From contig NZ_CP032514.1 of the NCBI RefSeq assembly GCF_003606385.1, positions 2,480,001-2,544,000 of the forward strand: a stretch of DNA of 64,000 nt. The letters run 5' to 3'. This stretch comes from Actinomyces lilanjuaniae. Its GTDB lineage: Bacteria; Actinomycetota; Actinomycetes; Actinomycetales; Actinomycetaceae. Shown one piece after another: positions 34,171 to 43,244 of the stretch; within the stretch, counting starts at the first letter, position 1; each line of letters opens with the position of its first letter. Position numbers and translations under genes: made by a program. The notes under the pieces were generated by a model. It was not told the DNA's origin and made no database searches. It was given only the letters and a program-made list of their open reading frames with translations.

Positions 34171-34623
34171 GGCGCCCCACCCGAGCCCGGGCGCGTCATT
34201 CAGGGCTGTCAGGACTACGCGTCATCGTCGGGGCGCCCCATCCGTACCCGGGCGCGGCAGGCATGCAGGTACCTACTGGTCCGGTTGGGTAAGACATACC
34301 GATTGGGACCCGCCAGAGAGCCTGCGACGCACAACGCTGCGGCTCGCTCCTACCCGACTTCACTAAAAAGAATTGTCTCAGTTGGAGGCTCCCCGTGAGA
34401 CCGGCCGGTGACCAGCAGCCCCTCCCGGCCCAGGATAATCAGCCGCATTCCCAGGGCTTGAGAGAATTTTTGTTATCAGGCCGTCATATGCTCCAGGTGA
34501 GCCGTGCTGACACCCCGCACGGTGATATCTCGACCCGGCAGAAATCAGGCACTAACGTCAGACCCTGTTAGGCAGCACGCATAGTGTGCTCACGTCTTTG
34601 AGGAAGAATCAGGAGCATCAACC
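34171..34623. other. 453-bp spacer between lysE and the DUF1269-like gene
   Basis: No credible gene. Two near-identical 25-bp segments (34170-34194 and 34231-34255, GGCGCCCCA-CCG-ACCCGGG-like, three differences) lie just behind lysE and may be part of its 3' end. A relatively AT-rich stretch (34440-34490) and the sequence up to AGGAAGAATCAGGAG before the next ATG probably hold that gene's promoter, but no consensus boxes stand out. Confidence 0.4.
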
Positions 34624-35232
34624 ATGGCCAGCAACAACGTGATTGCCGTGACCTTCTCGGAGGAGTCAAAGGCCTACCAGGCGTTCAGCGAGCTGCGTCA
34701 GGCCTCTGAGCAGGAGAGGATAGGCCTGGTAGGAGCGGCCGTCGTCGAACGCACCGCAGACGGGCAGCTGCGCATCCGGGACCGCAGGGACAACACTGCC
34801 GACTACGGGGTCGCCACCGGAAGCCTGATCGGGATGCTGATCGGCGTGCTGGGCGGACCACTGGGCATGCTTCTGGGCTGGGGCGCGGGAGCACTGATCG
34901 GCAGCTCGGTCGATATCAGGCGCGCGGACCGCGGCGCTGAGGTCCTTGCGGAGTTCTCCCAGGCGGTTTCCCCGGGCCAGACCGCCCTCCTGGCCGAGGT
35001 CAACGAGTTCGCCACCGAGGTCGTGGACTCCATCATGACCCCCCTGGGTGGCACCGTGCACCGCCGCAGTGTCGACGAGGTCCTCACCGAGCTGGAGTCC
35101 GCGCACGCGGCGGCCGAGGCGGCCCAGGCGGAGGCCCGCCGGGTGATGCGCGAGGAGAAGCGCACCGAGCGCAAGGAGAAGATCGAGGAGAGGATCAGCG
35201 CGCTCAGGTCCCGACTGCGCATCGGAAGCTAG
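34624..35232 (+). CDS. DUF1269-like membrane-associated protein
   Basis: 202 residues. N-terminal alpha-beta part VIAVTFSEESKAYQAFSELR then ERIGLVGAAVVERTADG, a glycine-rich hydrophobic hairpin GVATGSLIGMLIGVLGGPLG-MLLGWGAGALIG, and a charged coiled-coil C-terminus with AHAAAEAAQAEARRVMREEK. This layout matches the DUF1269 family, which has no assigned function; induction under stress has been seen for relatives. Strong RBS (AGGAG) before the ATG. Ends in a convergent hairpin shared with the FMN reductase gene. Confidence 0.7.
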   Translation: MASNNVIAVTFSEESKAYQAFSELRQASEQERIGLVGAAVVERTADGQLRIRDRRDNTADYGVATGSLIGMLIGVLGGPLGMLLGWGAGALIGSSVDIRRADRGAEVLAEFSQAVSPGQTALLAEVNEFATEVVDSIMTPLGGTVHRRSVDEVLTELESAHAAAEAAQAEARRVMREEKRTERKEKIEERISALRSRLRIGS

Positions 35233-35268
35233 CAGCGGGGCGGCACCACACCCGGTCGGGTCCCACCG

Positions 35269-35307
35269 GGTGCTGTCCCCGACACGGCCTCGCCCGGGGA
35301 CAGCACC
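35269..35307. terminator. Bidirectional terminator hairpin
   Basis: Perfect 13-bp arms GGTGCTGTCCCCG (35269-35281) and CGGGGACAGCACC (35295-35307), 13-nt loop, between convergent genes ending at 35232 (+) and 35315 (-). Confidence 0.75.
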
Positions 35308-35314
35308 CTCAGAC

Positions 35315-35869
35315 TCACCGCAGGCAGGCCAGCGCCTCGCTACGTGCGACGACCGCCTGCACCATGGCAGGCACCTCACCGTCGTGGTAGGCGGCCGGGG
35401 CAAAGGCCCCGTCAGCGACGTCAGTGTTGAGAGAGAGGTAGACCTGCGGGCTGGCGACAACCCCACCGAACCCGGTGACGATCTGCTTGAGGTGCTCCAC
35501 GGCACGGATGCCGTTGGAGTAGGAGTAGCCCACCAGCCCCACCCCCTTGTTTGCCAGGGCACGCGGCTCCAGGTAGTCAATAGCGTTCTTCAGGGCTCCC
35601 GGGATGGAGTAGTTGTACTCTGGGGCCACGAACACCACCGCGTCAAAGGACTGCATCGCCTGGTTGAAGGCAGCACCAGCCTCGTTCGCGGGAGCGCCCA
35701 CCATCGGGGGGAGCTCCTCTGCGAAAAGAGGGAGGTCATAGGCGGCGATATCAACCAGCTCGGCCTCAACCCCCTCGACGGCACTGGCCTGGTCCACGAC
35801 CCACTGGGCAATGGAGGTAGCGATCCGGTTGGGGCGGACAGAGCCGACAACGACGGCGACACGCGTCAT
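35315..35869 (-). CDS. NADPH-dependent FMN reductase
   Basis: 184 residues, flavodoxin-like fold. VVVGSVRPNRIATSIAQWV binds FMN phosphate and VFVAPEYNYSIPGALKNAID is the second FMN-contact block of the ChrR/azoreductase-like NADPH-dependent FMN reductases. Acceptor could be quinones, chromate or azo dyes. It is the second flavodoxin-type quinone reductase in the window besides the MdaB-like protein. The AGGAGAAC site precedes the ATG. Confidence 0.9.
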   Translation of the reverse strand: MTRVAVVVGSVRPNRIATSIAQWVVDQASAVEGVEAELVDIAAYDLPLFAEELPPMVGAPANEAGAAFNQAMQSFDAVVFVAPEYNYSIPGALKNAIDYLEPRALANKGVGLVGYSYSNGIRAVEHLKQIVTGFGGVVASPQVYLSLNTDVADGAFAPAAYHDGEVPAMVQAVVARSEALACLR

Positions 35870-36086
35870 AGTGTTCTCCTTGCAGGACAGAAAACGAGGA
35901 AAGACAGCGGGGCACCTAGGCCTTCCTGGCGCCCACGAACCGGGACACTTGATCCATGAATTACCTTAGGACCTAATATCCAGACTTGCCAAGGTCTATT
36001 CGATGATACCCACCACAGTCACCGGCGTCCCTCTGACGTGCCCTGGCGCAACCCCACGGTCACCCCAGGGTCAGTCGGCAGCCCAT

Positions 36087-37766
36087 TCAGCGTCCCAGGA
36101 AGAAACGGGCAGCAGGATCAGCGGTCTCCTCGTTGTAGGTGTATCCCAGGCGGTCCATGTGCTCGGTCAGCTCGGTGTCATCGGGGCCGGCAGCGAAGGC
36201 GCACAGGATGCGCCCGTAGTCGGCACCGTCGGTACGGTAGTGGAACAGGGTGATGTTCCAGCGCGTCCCCAGGACCTCCAGGAAGTGCAGCAGCGCCCCG
36301 GGGGACTCCGGGAACAGGAAGGAGAAGAGCCTCTCCGCCACCCCCGCCGCCGCGCGGCCCCCGATCATGGAGCGCACGTGGACCTTGGCCAGCTCGTCCT
36401 CCGTCAGGTCGATGGCGCTGTAGCCCGCCTCCTCCAGGTCCGCCACGATCTCAGCACGCTCCTGGTAGCCCCCGGTGGTACGCACGCCGACAAAGATCCG
36501 TGCAGGCTCGGCCTCGGTACGGCTGGCTGAGAACCGGTAGTTGAACTCGGTGACGGAGCGCCCTCCCAGCACGGCGGCGAACCGGAGGAAGGACCCCTGC
36601 TCCTCGGGGATCCTCACCCCGAGGATCGCCTCTCTCTGCTCACCGATCTCGGAGCGCTCAGAGATGTAACGCAGCTGGTGGAAGTTGAGGTTGGCCCCCG
36701 ACAGGACACAGGCCAGGCGCTGGTCATGCAGGTCGTGGTCGACGGCGTAGCGCTTGAGCCCCGCCAGGGCAATGGCACCGGAGGGCTCGGAGATCGCTCG
36801 CACGTCCTCGAAGATGTCACGGACAGCGGCGGAGACCTCGTCGGAGGAGACAGTCACCACGTCGTCCAGCAGCTCAGAGCACAGCCGGTAGGTCTCCTCC
36901 CCGACACGTCGCACAGCCACACCCTCGGCAAAAAGTCCCACTCGGGTCAGGGTCACCGGCTGGCCGGCCAGGACGGCTGCGCTCAGGCAGGCCGACTCCT
37001 CGTGCTCGACACCGATGACCCTGATCTCAGGCATGAGCTGCTTGACCAGGACGGCGACCCCCGACGCCAGGCCCCCACCGCCTACAGGCACGAAGACGCA
37101 GTCCAGGTCGGCGTCCTGCTGGATGAGCTCCAGGCCCACCGTGCCCTGACCCGCGATCACCCGGGGGTCGTCAAAGGGGGCGATGTAGGTCAGGCCCTCC
37201 TCCCGTGCCGCCCGCAGCGCCTCAGCCTTGGCAGCGTCAAAGTTGTCCCCCGCCAGCCGGACCTCCCCTCCTAGCGCGCGCACGGCATCAACCTTGATCC
37301 TGGGCGTCACCGTGGGCATGACGATAAGCGCCCGCATCCCCAGCAGGGCCGCTGAGCGGGCCACTCCTTGGGCGTGGTTGCCGGCTGAGGCGGTCACCAC
37401 GCCCCGCAAGCGCTCCTGCTCCCCCAAGGACCTCATGGCGTTGTAGGCACCACGGATCTTGAAGGAGTGGACGGCCTGGAGGTCCTCCCGCTTGACCTGG
37501 ACCGTGCAGCCCAGACGGGAGGACAGAGCCTCCATGGGCTGGAGGGGAGTGTGCTCGGCCGCCTCGTAGACCGGGGCGCGCAGGATCTCCTTGAGGTAGT
37601 CCGACCTGGTCCAGCCGGTGGGGCCAGCAGCACTCGTCGCAGCGGTCCTGGCGGCAGGTTGCACCGCAGCAGGTTCCGTCACGACCGAGCCCGTGGTACC
37701 TCGAGGCCCGCTGCCCTGGTCGCGCCCGAGGGCGTCATCAGCCTGTGGGAAACTCACTCGAGCCAC
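36087..37766 (-). CDS. ilvA: Threonine ammonia-lyase, biosynthetic (long form)
   Basis: 559 residues. PLP-dependent deamination of threonine to 2-oxobutanoate, the first step of isoleucine synthesis. PLP lysine K103 is in HSFKIRGAYNA; the glycine loop is VPVGGGGLASGVA. The C-terminal 170 residues form two ACT-like regulatory domains (FLRFAAVLGGRSVTEFNYR; LLHFLEVLGTRWNITLFHYR), the mark of the isoleucine-inhibited biosynthetic form. The first 50 residues are a non-conserved extension, so a GTG farther in (near residue 28) may be the start. ilvD of the same pathway lies 10 kb away. Confidence 0.9.
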   Translation of the reverse strand: MARVSFPQADDALGRDQGSGPRGTTGSVVTEPAAVQPAARTAATSAAGPTGWTRSDYLKEILRAPVYEAAEHTPLQPMEALSSRLGCTVQVKREDLQAVHSFKIRGAYNAMRSLGEQERLRGVVTASAGNHAQGVARSAALLGMRALIVMPTVTPRIKVDAVRALGGEVRLAGDNFDAAKAEALRAAREEGLTYIAPFDDPRVIAGQGTVGLELIQQDADLDCVFVPVGGGGLASGVAVLVKQLMPEIRVIGVEHEESACLSAAVLAGQPVTLTRVGLFAEGVAVRRVGEETYRLCSELLDDVVTVSSDEVSAAVRDIFEDVRAISEPSGAIALAGLKRYAVDHDLHDQRLACVLSGANLNFHQLRYISERSEIGEQREAILGVRIPEEQGSFLRFAAVLGGRSVTEFNYRFSASRTEAEPARIFVGVRTTGGYQERAEIVADLEEAGYSAIDLTEDELAKVHVRSMIGGRAAAGVAERLFSFLFPESPGALLHFLEVLGTRWNITLFHYRTDGADYGRILCAFAAGPDDTELTEHMDRLGYTYNEETADPAARFFLGR

Positions 37767-38127
37767 CTTAGACGATCAGGGTCAGGGGACGGAAACGAGA
37801 CTCTGCACCAGGGGCGCACACCTCCCTGTGAGACCCCTGAGATCCTCAGCCAGGGAAACCGCGATGTTATGAAATCGACCACACCCGCCACCTCGTCGCC
37901 GACCGGAGCTTTTCCAGGTCCTCACAACAAGAAACCCGGGTCCAGCCACCCAGCCAAGAGAGGCGAGGATGCAGGAATGACGCCAAAACGACGGACAGTC
38001 GAGACTGAGCACGCTAGGCTGGGGACCGTCGTGAGCAAGTTGTCGACGGCTCACCACCTCCGCCACGCTGCCGTATAAATTGTGCTGACGTCGTTGGGCG
38101 GAGTCATCATCAACGGAAGGGGCCCGT
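37767..38127. other. 361-bp divergent spacer between ilvA and the betaine transporter operon
   Basis: No gene is credible. A -10-like TATAAA at 38074-38079, 54 bp before the ATP-binding gene, is the best promoter candidate for the rightward operon; its -35 is unclear. An AAGG start-proximal site precedes the GTG at 38128. No T-box or riboswitch fold was recognised. Confidence 0.4.
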
Positions 38128-39420
38128 GTGAGCGCACTCAGCGCAGAACACGTGTACAAGGTATTCGGACGATCATCGAGACAGGCGGTTGAGGAGCTCC
38201 AGGCCGGGAGCAGCCGTGAGGACGTCGCCCGCCTGGGGACGGCGGCAGTCATTGACGCCAGCTTTGACGTGCGCCAGGGAGAGACCTTCGTGGTCATGGG
38301 CCTGTCAGGATCGGGCAAGTCGACCCTGCTGCGCATGCTCAACGGCCTGCTGCCCCTGACCTCGGGGCACATCACCATTGGCGGCCAGGACCTGGCGGAC
38401 CTGTCGGAGAAGGACCTGCGCACCGTGCGCAGGGAGAAGATCTCCATGGTCTTCCAGCACTTCGCCCTTCTGCCGCACCGCAGCGTGCTGGCCAACGCCG
38501 CCTACCCCCTGGAGATTCAGGGCGTGGACAAGCAGGAGCGCGAGGAGAAGGCGCTGCGCGCCCTGGAGCTGACCGGCCTCAAGGGCTGGGAGACCTCCAT
38601 GCCCTCCGCCCTGTCCGGCGGCATGCAGCAGCGGGTGGGGCTGGCCCGGGCGCTGACCGCCGACACGGACATCCTGCTCATGGACGAGGCCTTCTCCGCG
38701 CTGGACCCCCTCATCAGGCGCGACATGCAGGTCCAGCTCCTTGACCTCCAGGCGAGCCTGGGCAAGACGATCGTCTTCATCACCCACGACCTCAACGAGG
38801 CCATGTTCCTGGGCGACCGGATCGCCGTCATGCGTGACGGGCGGATCGACCAGATCGGCACCGCCGAGGAGATCCTCTCCGACCCCGCCAACAGCTACGT
38901 CGCCCGGTTCGTCTCCGACGTCGACCGCTCCCGGGTGCTCACGGCGGAGTCCCTGGTGGAGAGCCCGCCAGTGGTCATCCGGCCTGGCGACGGCCTCAAG
39001 GTGGCGCTGCGGCTGCTCAACGACGCCAAGGTGGAGGGTGCCTACGTGGTGGAGTCCGGCACCAGGCGCCTGCTCGGCTCCGTCTACGCCGAGGAGCTGG
39101 CCACCAGCCTGCGGGAGGGGACGGCCCCCAAGGAGGCGTCCAGGAAGGTGTCCGACGGATTCATCCACCCCGACGACTCAGCAGTGCAGCCGGGGACCAC
39201 GCTCAACGAGATGTTCGCCGCCTCTGTCGAGGCGCGTCTACCGCTGGCCGTCACCAGCGAGGACGGCATCTTCCAGGGGATCGTGCGGCGCGTCGCCATG
39301 CTCCAGGCCCTGGCGGGAGGCAGCGAGACCGACGCCGCGCCCGACAGCCCTGAGGAGGTCACCGGGAGCACCGCGGACGACCAGGACGACCCGCAGAAGG
39401 ACGGAGAGTACGCACGATGA
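38128..39420 (+). CDS. proV: Glycine betaine/proline ABC transporter, ATP-binding protein
   Basis: 430 residues. Walker A GLSGSGKST at 58-66, signature LSGGMQQRVGLARAL, Walker B ILLMDEAFSALDPL, and the ProV/OpuAA-specific MVFQHFALLPHRSVLANAAY. The C-terminal third contains a CBS-domain pair (LVESPPVVIRPGDGLKVALR; LNEMFAASVEARLPLAVTSE), known in OpuA to sense ionic strength and gate transport. First gene of a three-gene operon; its stop overlaps the permease start by 4 bp. Confidence 0.92.
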   Translation: MSALSAEHVYKVFGRSSRQAVEELQAGSSREDVARLGTAAVIDASFDVRQGETFVVMGLSGSGKSTLLRMLNGLLPLTSGHITIGGQDLADLSEKDLRTVRREKISMVFQHFALLPHRSVLANAAYPLEIQGVDKQEREEKALRALELTGLKGWETSMPSALSGGMQQRVGLARALTADTDILLMDEAFSALDPLIRRDMQVQLLDLQASLGKTIVFITHDLNEAMFLGDRIAVMRDGRIDQIGTAEEILSDPANSYVARFVSDVDRSRVLTAESLVESPPVVIRPGDGLKVALRLLNDAKVEGAYVVESGTRRLLGSVYAEELATSLREGTAPKEASRKVSDGFIHPDDSAVQPGTTLNEMFAASVEARLPLAVTSEDGIFQGIVRRVAMLQALAGGSETDAAPDSPEEVTGSTADDQDDPQKDGEYAR

Positions 39421-40265
39421 GCTCCAGCCCCTACTTCCGGATCCCCGTCGGCGACTGGGCCGACGCAGCGGTCGACTGGGTCACCACAGCCTGGGAGGCG
39501 TTCTTTGACGGTGTCTCCTCACTCATCCAGAGCTGCTTCGACGGCGTCGACTGGCTCCTGGCCGCGCCCCCGTTCTGGCTGGTCATCATCGTCCTGACAG
39601 CGCTTGCCTGGGTGGCCCGCGGGTGGCTGGGCGGCCTCAGCGCCGCCGCAGGCTTCCTGGTCATCTACGGCATGGACCAGTGGGAGAACGCCATGGACAC
39701 CCTCTCCCTGGTGCTGGTGTCCTCCTTCTTCGCTCTCGTCATCGGGATCCCCCTGGGAATCTGGGCCTCCCGGAGCCAGGCCGTGTCCCGCGCCGTCCGC
39801 CCCGTGCTGGACTTCCTCCAGACGATGCCCGCCTTCGTCTACCTCATCCCCTTCGTCGTCATCTTCCGCGTGGGGATCGTCCCGGCGGTGGTGGCCACCA
39901 TCATGTTCGCCATCGCCCCCGGCGTGCGCTTCACCGAGCTGGGCATCCGTCAGGTGGACAAGGAGGTCGTCGAGGCTGGTCAGGCCTTCGGCGCCACCCC
40001 CACCCGCATCCTCTACCAGATCCAACTGCCGCTGGCCCGGGCGACGATTATGGGCGGGGTCAACCAGGTCATCATGCTCTCCCTGTCCATGGTCGTCATC
40101 GCGGGCATGGTGGGCGCCGGCGGCCTAGGTTCCGACGTCGTCACCGCCCTGCAGCGGGTCAACGTGGGCCTGGGGGTCGAGGCCGGCCTGTCCGTCGTTC
40201 TCCTGGCCGTCTACCTGGACCGGGTGACCGCGGCCTTCGGCTCCCGCAGCTGGGGCTCCCGCTGA
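39417..40265 (+). CDS. proW: Glycine betaine/proline ABC transporter, permease
   Basis: 282 residues, about seven membrane helices. Contains the permease-ATPase coupling loop ELGIRQVDKEVVEAGQAFGA and LDFLQTMPAFVYLIPFVVIF, typical of ProW/OpuAB. The first 45 residues include an amphipathic segment before the first helix, as in ProW. Translationally coupled to the ATPase gene (ATGA). Forms the membrane channel for compatible solute uptake. Confidence 0.92.
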   Translation: MSSSPYFRIPVGDWADAAVDWVTTAWEAFFDGVSSLIQSCFDGVDWLLAAPPFWLVIIVLTALAWVARGWLGGLSAAAGFLVIYGMDQWENAMDTLSLVLVSSFFALVIGIPLGIWASRSQAVSRAVRPVLDFLQTMPAFVYLIPFVVIFRVGIVPAVVATIMFAIAPGVRFTELGIRQVDKEVVEAGQAFGATPTRILYQIQLPLARATIMGGVNQVIMLSLSMVVIAGMVGAGGLGSDVVTALQRVNVGLGVEAGLSVVLLAVYLDRVTAAFGSRSWGSR

Positions 40266-40354
40266 GGCCGACTCCTGCCCACCACACCCGTGCCGCACCC
40301 GCTGCGCCGCTCACCAGCCGCTCCCCTCCCGTCCCTGAACCGAAAGGAAGCACC

Positions 40355-41293
40355 ATGAGTAACCAACTGAGCAACCACCTCACCCCACCCGGCATCTCCC
40401 GCCGCCACGCCCTGACCGTGGGTGCCAGCGTGCTGGCCGCCACCGGCCTGGCCGCCTGTGGCTCCTCCGGCGGCTCCGGCTCCTCCGGCGGCTCCGGCGG
40501 TTCCTCCGACAAGGCCCTGACCATCGGCGTGCCCGCGGGCTGGGACGAGGGCATCGCCATCTCTAACCTGTTCAAGGTCATCCTCACCGACGAGGGCTAC
40601 GACGTCACCCTGTCCGACGCCGACGTCGGTGTCGCCTACAGCAGCCTGGCCAACGGCGACTACGACCTCATGCTCGACGCCTGGCTGCCCACCACTCACG
40701 AGTCCTACATGGACCAGTACGGTGACAAGGTCGAGGACTTCGGCGCCTGGTACACCAACGCCAAGCTCGCCCTGGCGGTCAACGACTCCGCCCCCATCAC
40801 CTCTATCGCCGAGCTGGCCGACTCCGCCTCCGACTTCGACAACAGGATCGTGGGCATCGACGCGGGTGCGGGTATCACCACCCAGACCGAGGAGTCGGTC
40901 ATCCCCACCTACGGCCTGGACACGATGGAGTTCGCCACCTCCTCCACCTCAGCCATGCTGGCCGAGCTCAAGGGCGCCATGAGCAAGGGGGACAACATCG
41001 TCGTCACCCTGTGGAGCCCGCACTGGGCCTACAGCGCCTACGAGATCCGCGACCTGGAGGATCCCGAGAACGCCTTCGGCGAGGCCGAGCAGATCCACGC
41101 GCTGGGGCGCCAGGGCCTGTCCGACGACATGCCTGACATCGCGACCCTGTTCACGGACTTCACGATCACCGACGAGCAGCTCAGCTCTCTGGAGGATCTC
41201 ATGCTCAACGAGAACGAGGGCACGGACAACGAGGGGTCAGCCCGCACCTGGCTGGAGGACAACTCCGACTTCCGCGACTCGCTGAGCATCTGA
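40355..41293 (+). CDS. Glycine betaine-binding lipoprotein
   Basis: 312 residues. The start has a twin-arginine-like SRRHALTVGAS and lipobox LAAC (C35), so it is an exported lipoprotein; a Gly/Ser linker follows. The OpuAC/ProX domain contains IGVPAGWDEGIAISNLFKVI, YDLMLDAWLPTTHESYM and VVTLWSPHWAY; the Trp residues in these blocks probably make the aromatic cage for quaternary amines. It delivers betaine, carnitine or choline to the permease. ATG 40355 follows AAAGGAAG. Third gene of the operon (89-bp gap). Confidence 0.9.
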   Translation: MSNQLSNHLTPPGISRRHALTVGASVLAATGLAACGSSGGSGSSGGSGGSSDKALTIGVPAGWDEGIAISNLFKVILTDEGYDVTLSDADVGVAYSSLANGDYDLMLDAWLPTTHESYMDQYGDKVEDFGAWYTNAKLALAVNDSAPITSIAELADSASDFDNRIVGIDAGAGITTQTEESVIPTYGLDTMEFATSSTSAMLAELKGAMSKGDNIVVTLWSPHWAYSAYEIRDLEDPENAFGEAEQIHALGRQGLSDDMPDIATLFTDFTITDEQLSSLEDLMLNENEGTDNEGSARTWLEDNSDFRDSLSI

Positions 41294-41426
41294 GCGCAGC
41301 ACGGCATACAACCGGGCCTGGGTGCTGCGCGACAGGGCCACCTGGGCCGGTGCGGCGTGGGGGACTGAGGCCGATCCTACTCGCTTGGTCTCAGCCCCCC
41401 AGCCTGTCAGGTCCCCGTAGCCGGGC

Positions 41427-43235
41427 TCAGCCGTCCCCGACGCCGCGGCGCCGCTCGACGGACATATTCACCCGGGAGGTGGCCACGGCCGTCACCGCGA
41501 GCGCCACCAGGGCCGAGGCAGGGGCGGCAACAGCCCACGGCGCCCGCTCGATATAGGGCAGGGCCTCGGCTAGCGCCAGTCCCCAGTCCGGCGTGGGGGC
41601 CTGCGCTCCCAGGCCGAGGAAGCCCAGACCGGCCAGCGCCAGGGCGATCCCCGGCAGCCGCAGGGCGGCGTGACGTGCCAGGGGCGGGGCGATGGCAGGC
41701 ACCACCCGCGTCAGGGTGATCCGCGCCCTTCCCTCCCCCAGCACCGGTGCCAGGGCGACATCGGGCCGCTGACGGACCTCGCGCACGAGCGAGCCGGCGT
41801 GTGACGCCAGTGGCGCCCACGCCACGCAGCCCACCGCCACGGCGGCGCCCAGGGCGCTCGGACCTGTCACCGCCGCCACGACCAGTCCCGCCAGGACCGG
41901 CGGGGCCGCGTTGGCGACCTCGGTGAAGCCCATGGCGGCACGGGGCACCAGCCCCACCAACATGGCTACCAGGAAGCACGCAAGGCACACGACCAGGGCG
42001 GTGGTCGTGGTAGAGACCGCCCCGTGGGCCACGCGAGCCAGGACGTCACGCCCCAGGGCGTCACCTCCCAGCGGCAGGGCCAGGCTGGGTACCTCTAGCC
42101 GCTCGTAGCCGGTGGCCAGCGGGTTCCGGCCGATCCCCGCGCAGACCATCCCCATGAGGACCAGCGACCCGAGCACGGCGATGACGCCCGCACTACGCCC
42201 CGGACGGCGCACAGGTGGAGGCGCGGGCAGCGGGGTCCCGACGGCTGCTCCCAGCAGCCACCGGCGGACCAGCTCTGCCAGGGCACCGACTCCTACGGCC
42301 AGCGCCAGCAGGAGCAGGATCCCCGCCTGGAGGGAGGGGACGTCCTGCGCGGTGGCCGAGCTCAGGAGCGTCCTGCCGATCCCGGGGATCGCGAAGATCT
42401 GCTCGGTGGCCACCGCACCCCCGGTCAGCCCGACCACCACCAGACCCACCTGGCCGCACAGGGGCGCCAGGGCGCGACGCAGCACCGCCCGTACCAGGGC
42501 GGCGCGGGATATGCCAGTAGTGGTCCAGGTAGCCACCCACCGCTCGTTGAAGGTCGCCGTGACGGCGTCGGCAAGCAGGCCACCCAGGAGACCACCGCCG
42601 GGCAGGCCCAGGGTGAGGGCGGGCAGCACCACCTGGGCAGCCCGTCCCCATCCGTAAGGCGGCAGCAGCCCGGCGTAGACCGCCAGCGTCAGTAGGAGCA
42701 CCGGGGCCAGGAGGTACTCCGGCAGCGAGGTCAGGAGGGCCGCGACGGCCCCGCCCCGGGGACGGGGCTCCCCCCGCAGCCCAGCCCGCATGGCTGGCAG
42801 GGTAAGCAGTGTCGCGACAAGGAGGGACACCAGGAGGGCCGCCCCCATGAGGCCCAGAGACACGCTGAAGGCGTCCAGCGTACCGGGAGCGACGTCACCG
42901 CCCGACACCCATGACGTACCCAGGTCGCCGCGGAGGACACCGCCCAGCCAGTGGCCGATGCTGCCCAGGGGACCGTCACCCAGACCCAGCCGCTCCCGGA
43001 TGGCCTCCAGCGCCTCCGGGGTGGGCTCACGCTCGTCAGAGGTTGCCCTCAGGATGGTCAGGGCAGGATCGTTGGCTGACAGCCACGGCAGCATCCCCAC
43101 CAGGGCCACCAGTCCGCTAAAGGCGAGCACCCGGGAGGCCACGACCACCCCGTCGTAGTGGCGGCGGGCCCTGCGCGGCAGACCCACCACCGTGCCTACC
43201 ATTCGGGCCATCAGCCCACCTGCTGCCTGACTCAC
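41427..43235 (-). CDS. Fused DppB-DppC-type ABC permease
   Basis: 602 residues, roughly twice the length of one permease. The first half (to about 325) is DppB/OppB-like: PEALEAIRERLGLGDGPLGS, GDLGTSWVSGG, LTSLPEYLLAPVLLLTLAVY and AIPGIGRTLLSSATAQDVP. After a Pro-rich linker (PLPAPPPVRRPGRSAG) the second half is DppC-like: LGGDALGRDVLARVAHGA, then ALAGLGFLGLGAQAPTPDWG. Both permeases of an oligopeptide/nickel-type importer are thus in one chain, so a single copy could form the pore. It is the last gene of a four-gene operon with a binding protein and two ATPases. Confidence 0.85.
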   Translation of the reverse strand: MSQAAGGLMARMVGTVVGLPRRARRHYDGVVVASRVLAFSGLVALVGMLPWLSANDPALTILRATSDEREPTPEALEAIRERLGLGDGPLGSIGHWLGGVLRGDLGTSWVSGGDVAPGTLDAFSVSLGLMGAALLVSLLVATLLTLPAMRAGLRGEPRPRGGAVAALLTSLPEYLLAPVLLLTLAVYAGLLPPYGWGRAAQVVLPALTLGLPGGGLLGGLLADAVTATFNERWVATWTTTGISRAALVRAVLRRALAPLCGQVGLVVVGLTGGAVATEQIFAIPGIGRTLLSSATAQDVPSLQAGILLLLALAVGVGALAELVRRWLLGAAVGTPLPAPPPVRRPGRSAGVIAVLGSLVLMGMVCAGIGRNPLATGYERLEVPSLALPLGGDALGRDVLARVAHGAVSTTTTALVVCLACFLVAMLVGLVPRAAMGFTEVANAAPPVLAGLVVAAVTGPSALGAAVAVGCVAWAPLASHAGSLVREVRQRPDVALAPVLGEGRARITLTRVVPAIAPPLARHAALRLPGIALALAGLGFLGLGAQAPTPDWGLALAEALPYIERAPWAVAAPASALVALAVTAVATSRVNMSVERRRGVGDG

Positions 43236-43244
43236 TGCCCGACC

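Noticed and set aside
37767..38127. T-box leader or riboswitch before ilvA or the betaine operon
   Set aside because: No T-box antiterminator sequence or known aptamer core was visible; the spacer shows only a possible -10.
39623..41293. Betaine-binding protein starting inside the permease gene (556 codons)
   Set aside because: The first 240 codons are out-of-frame permease sequence; the signal peptide begins at ATG 40355 with a good RBS.
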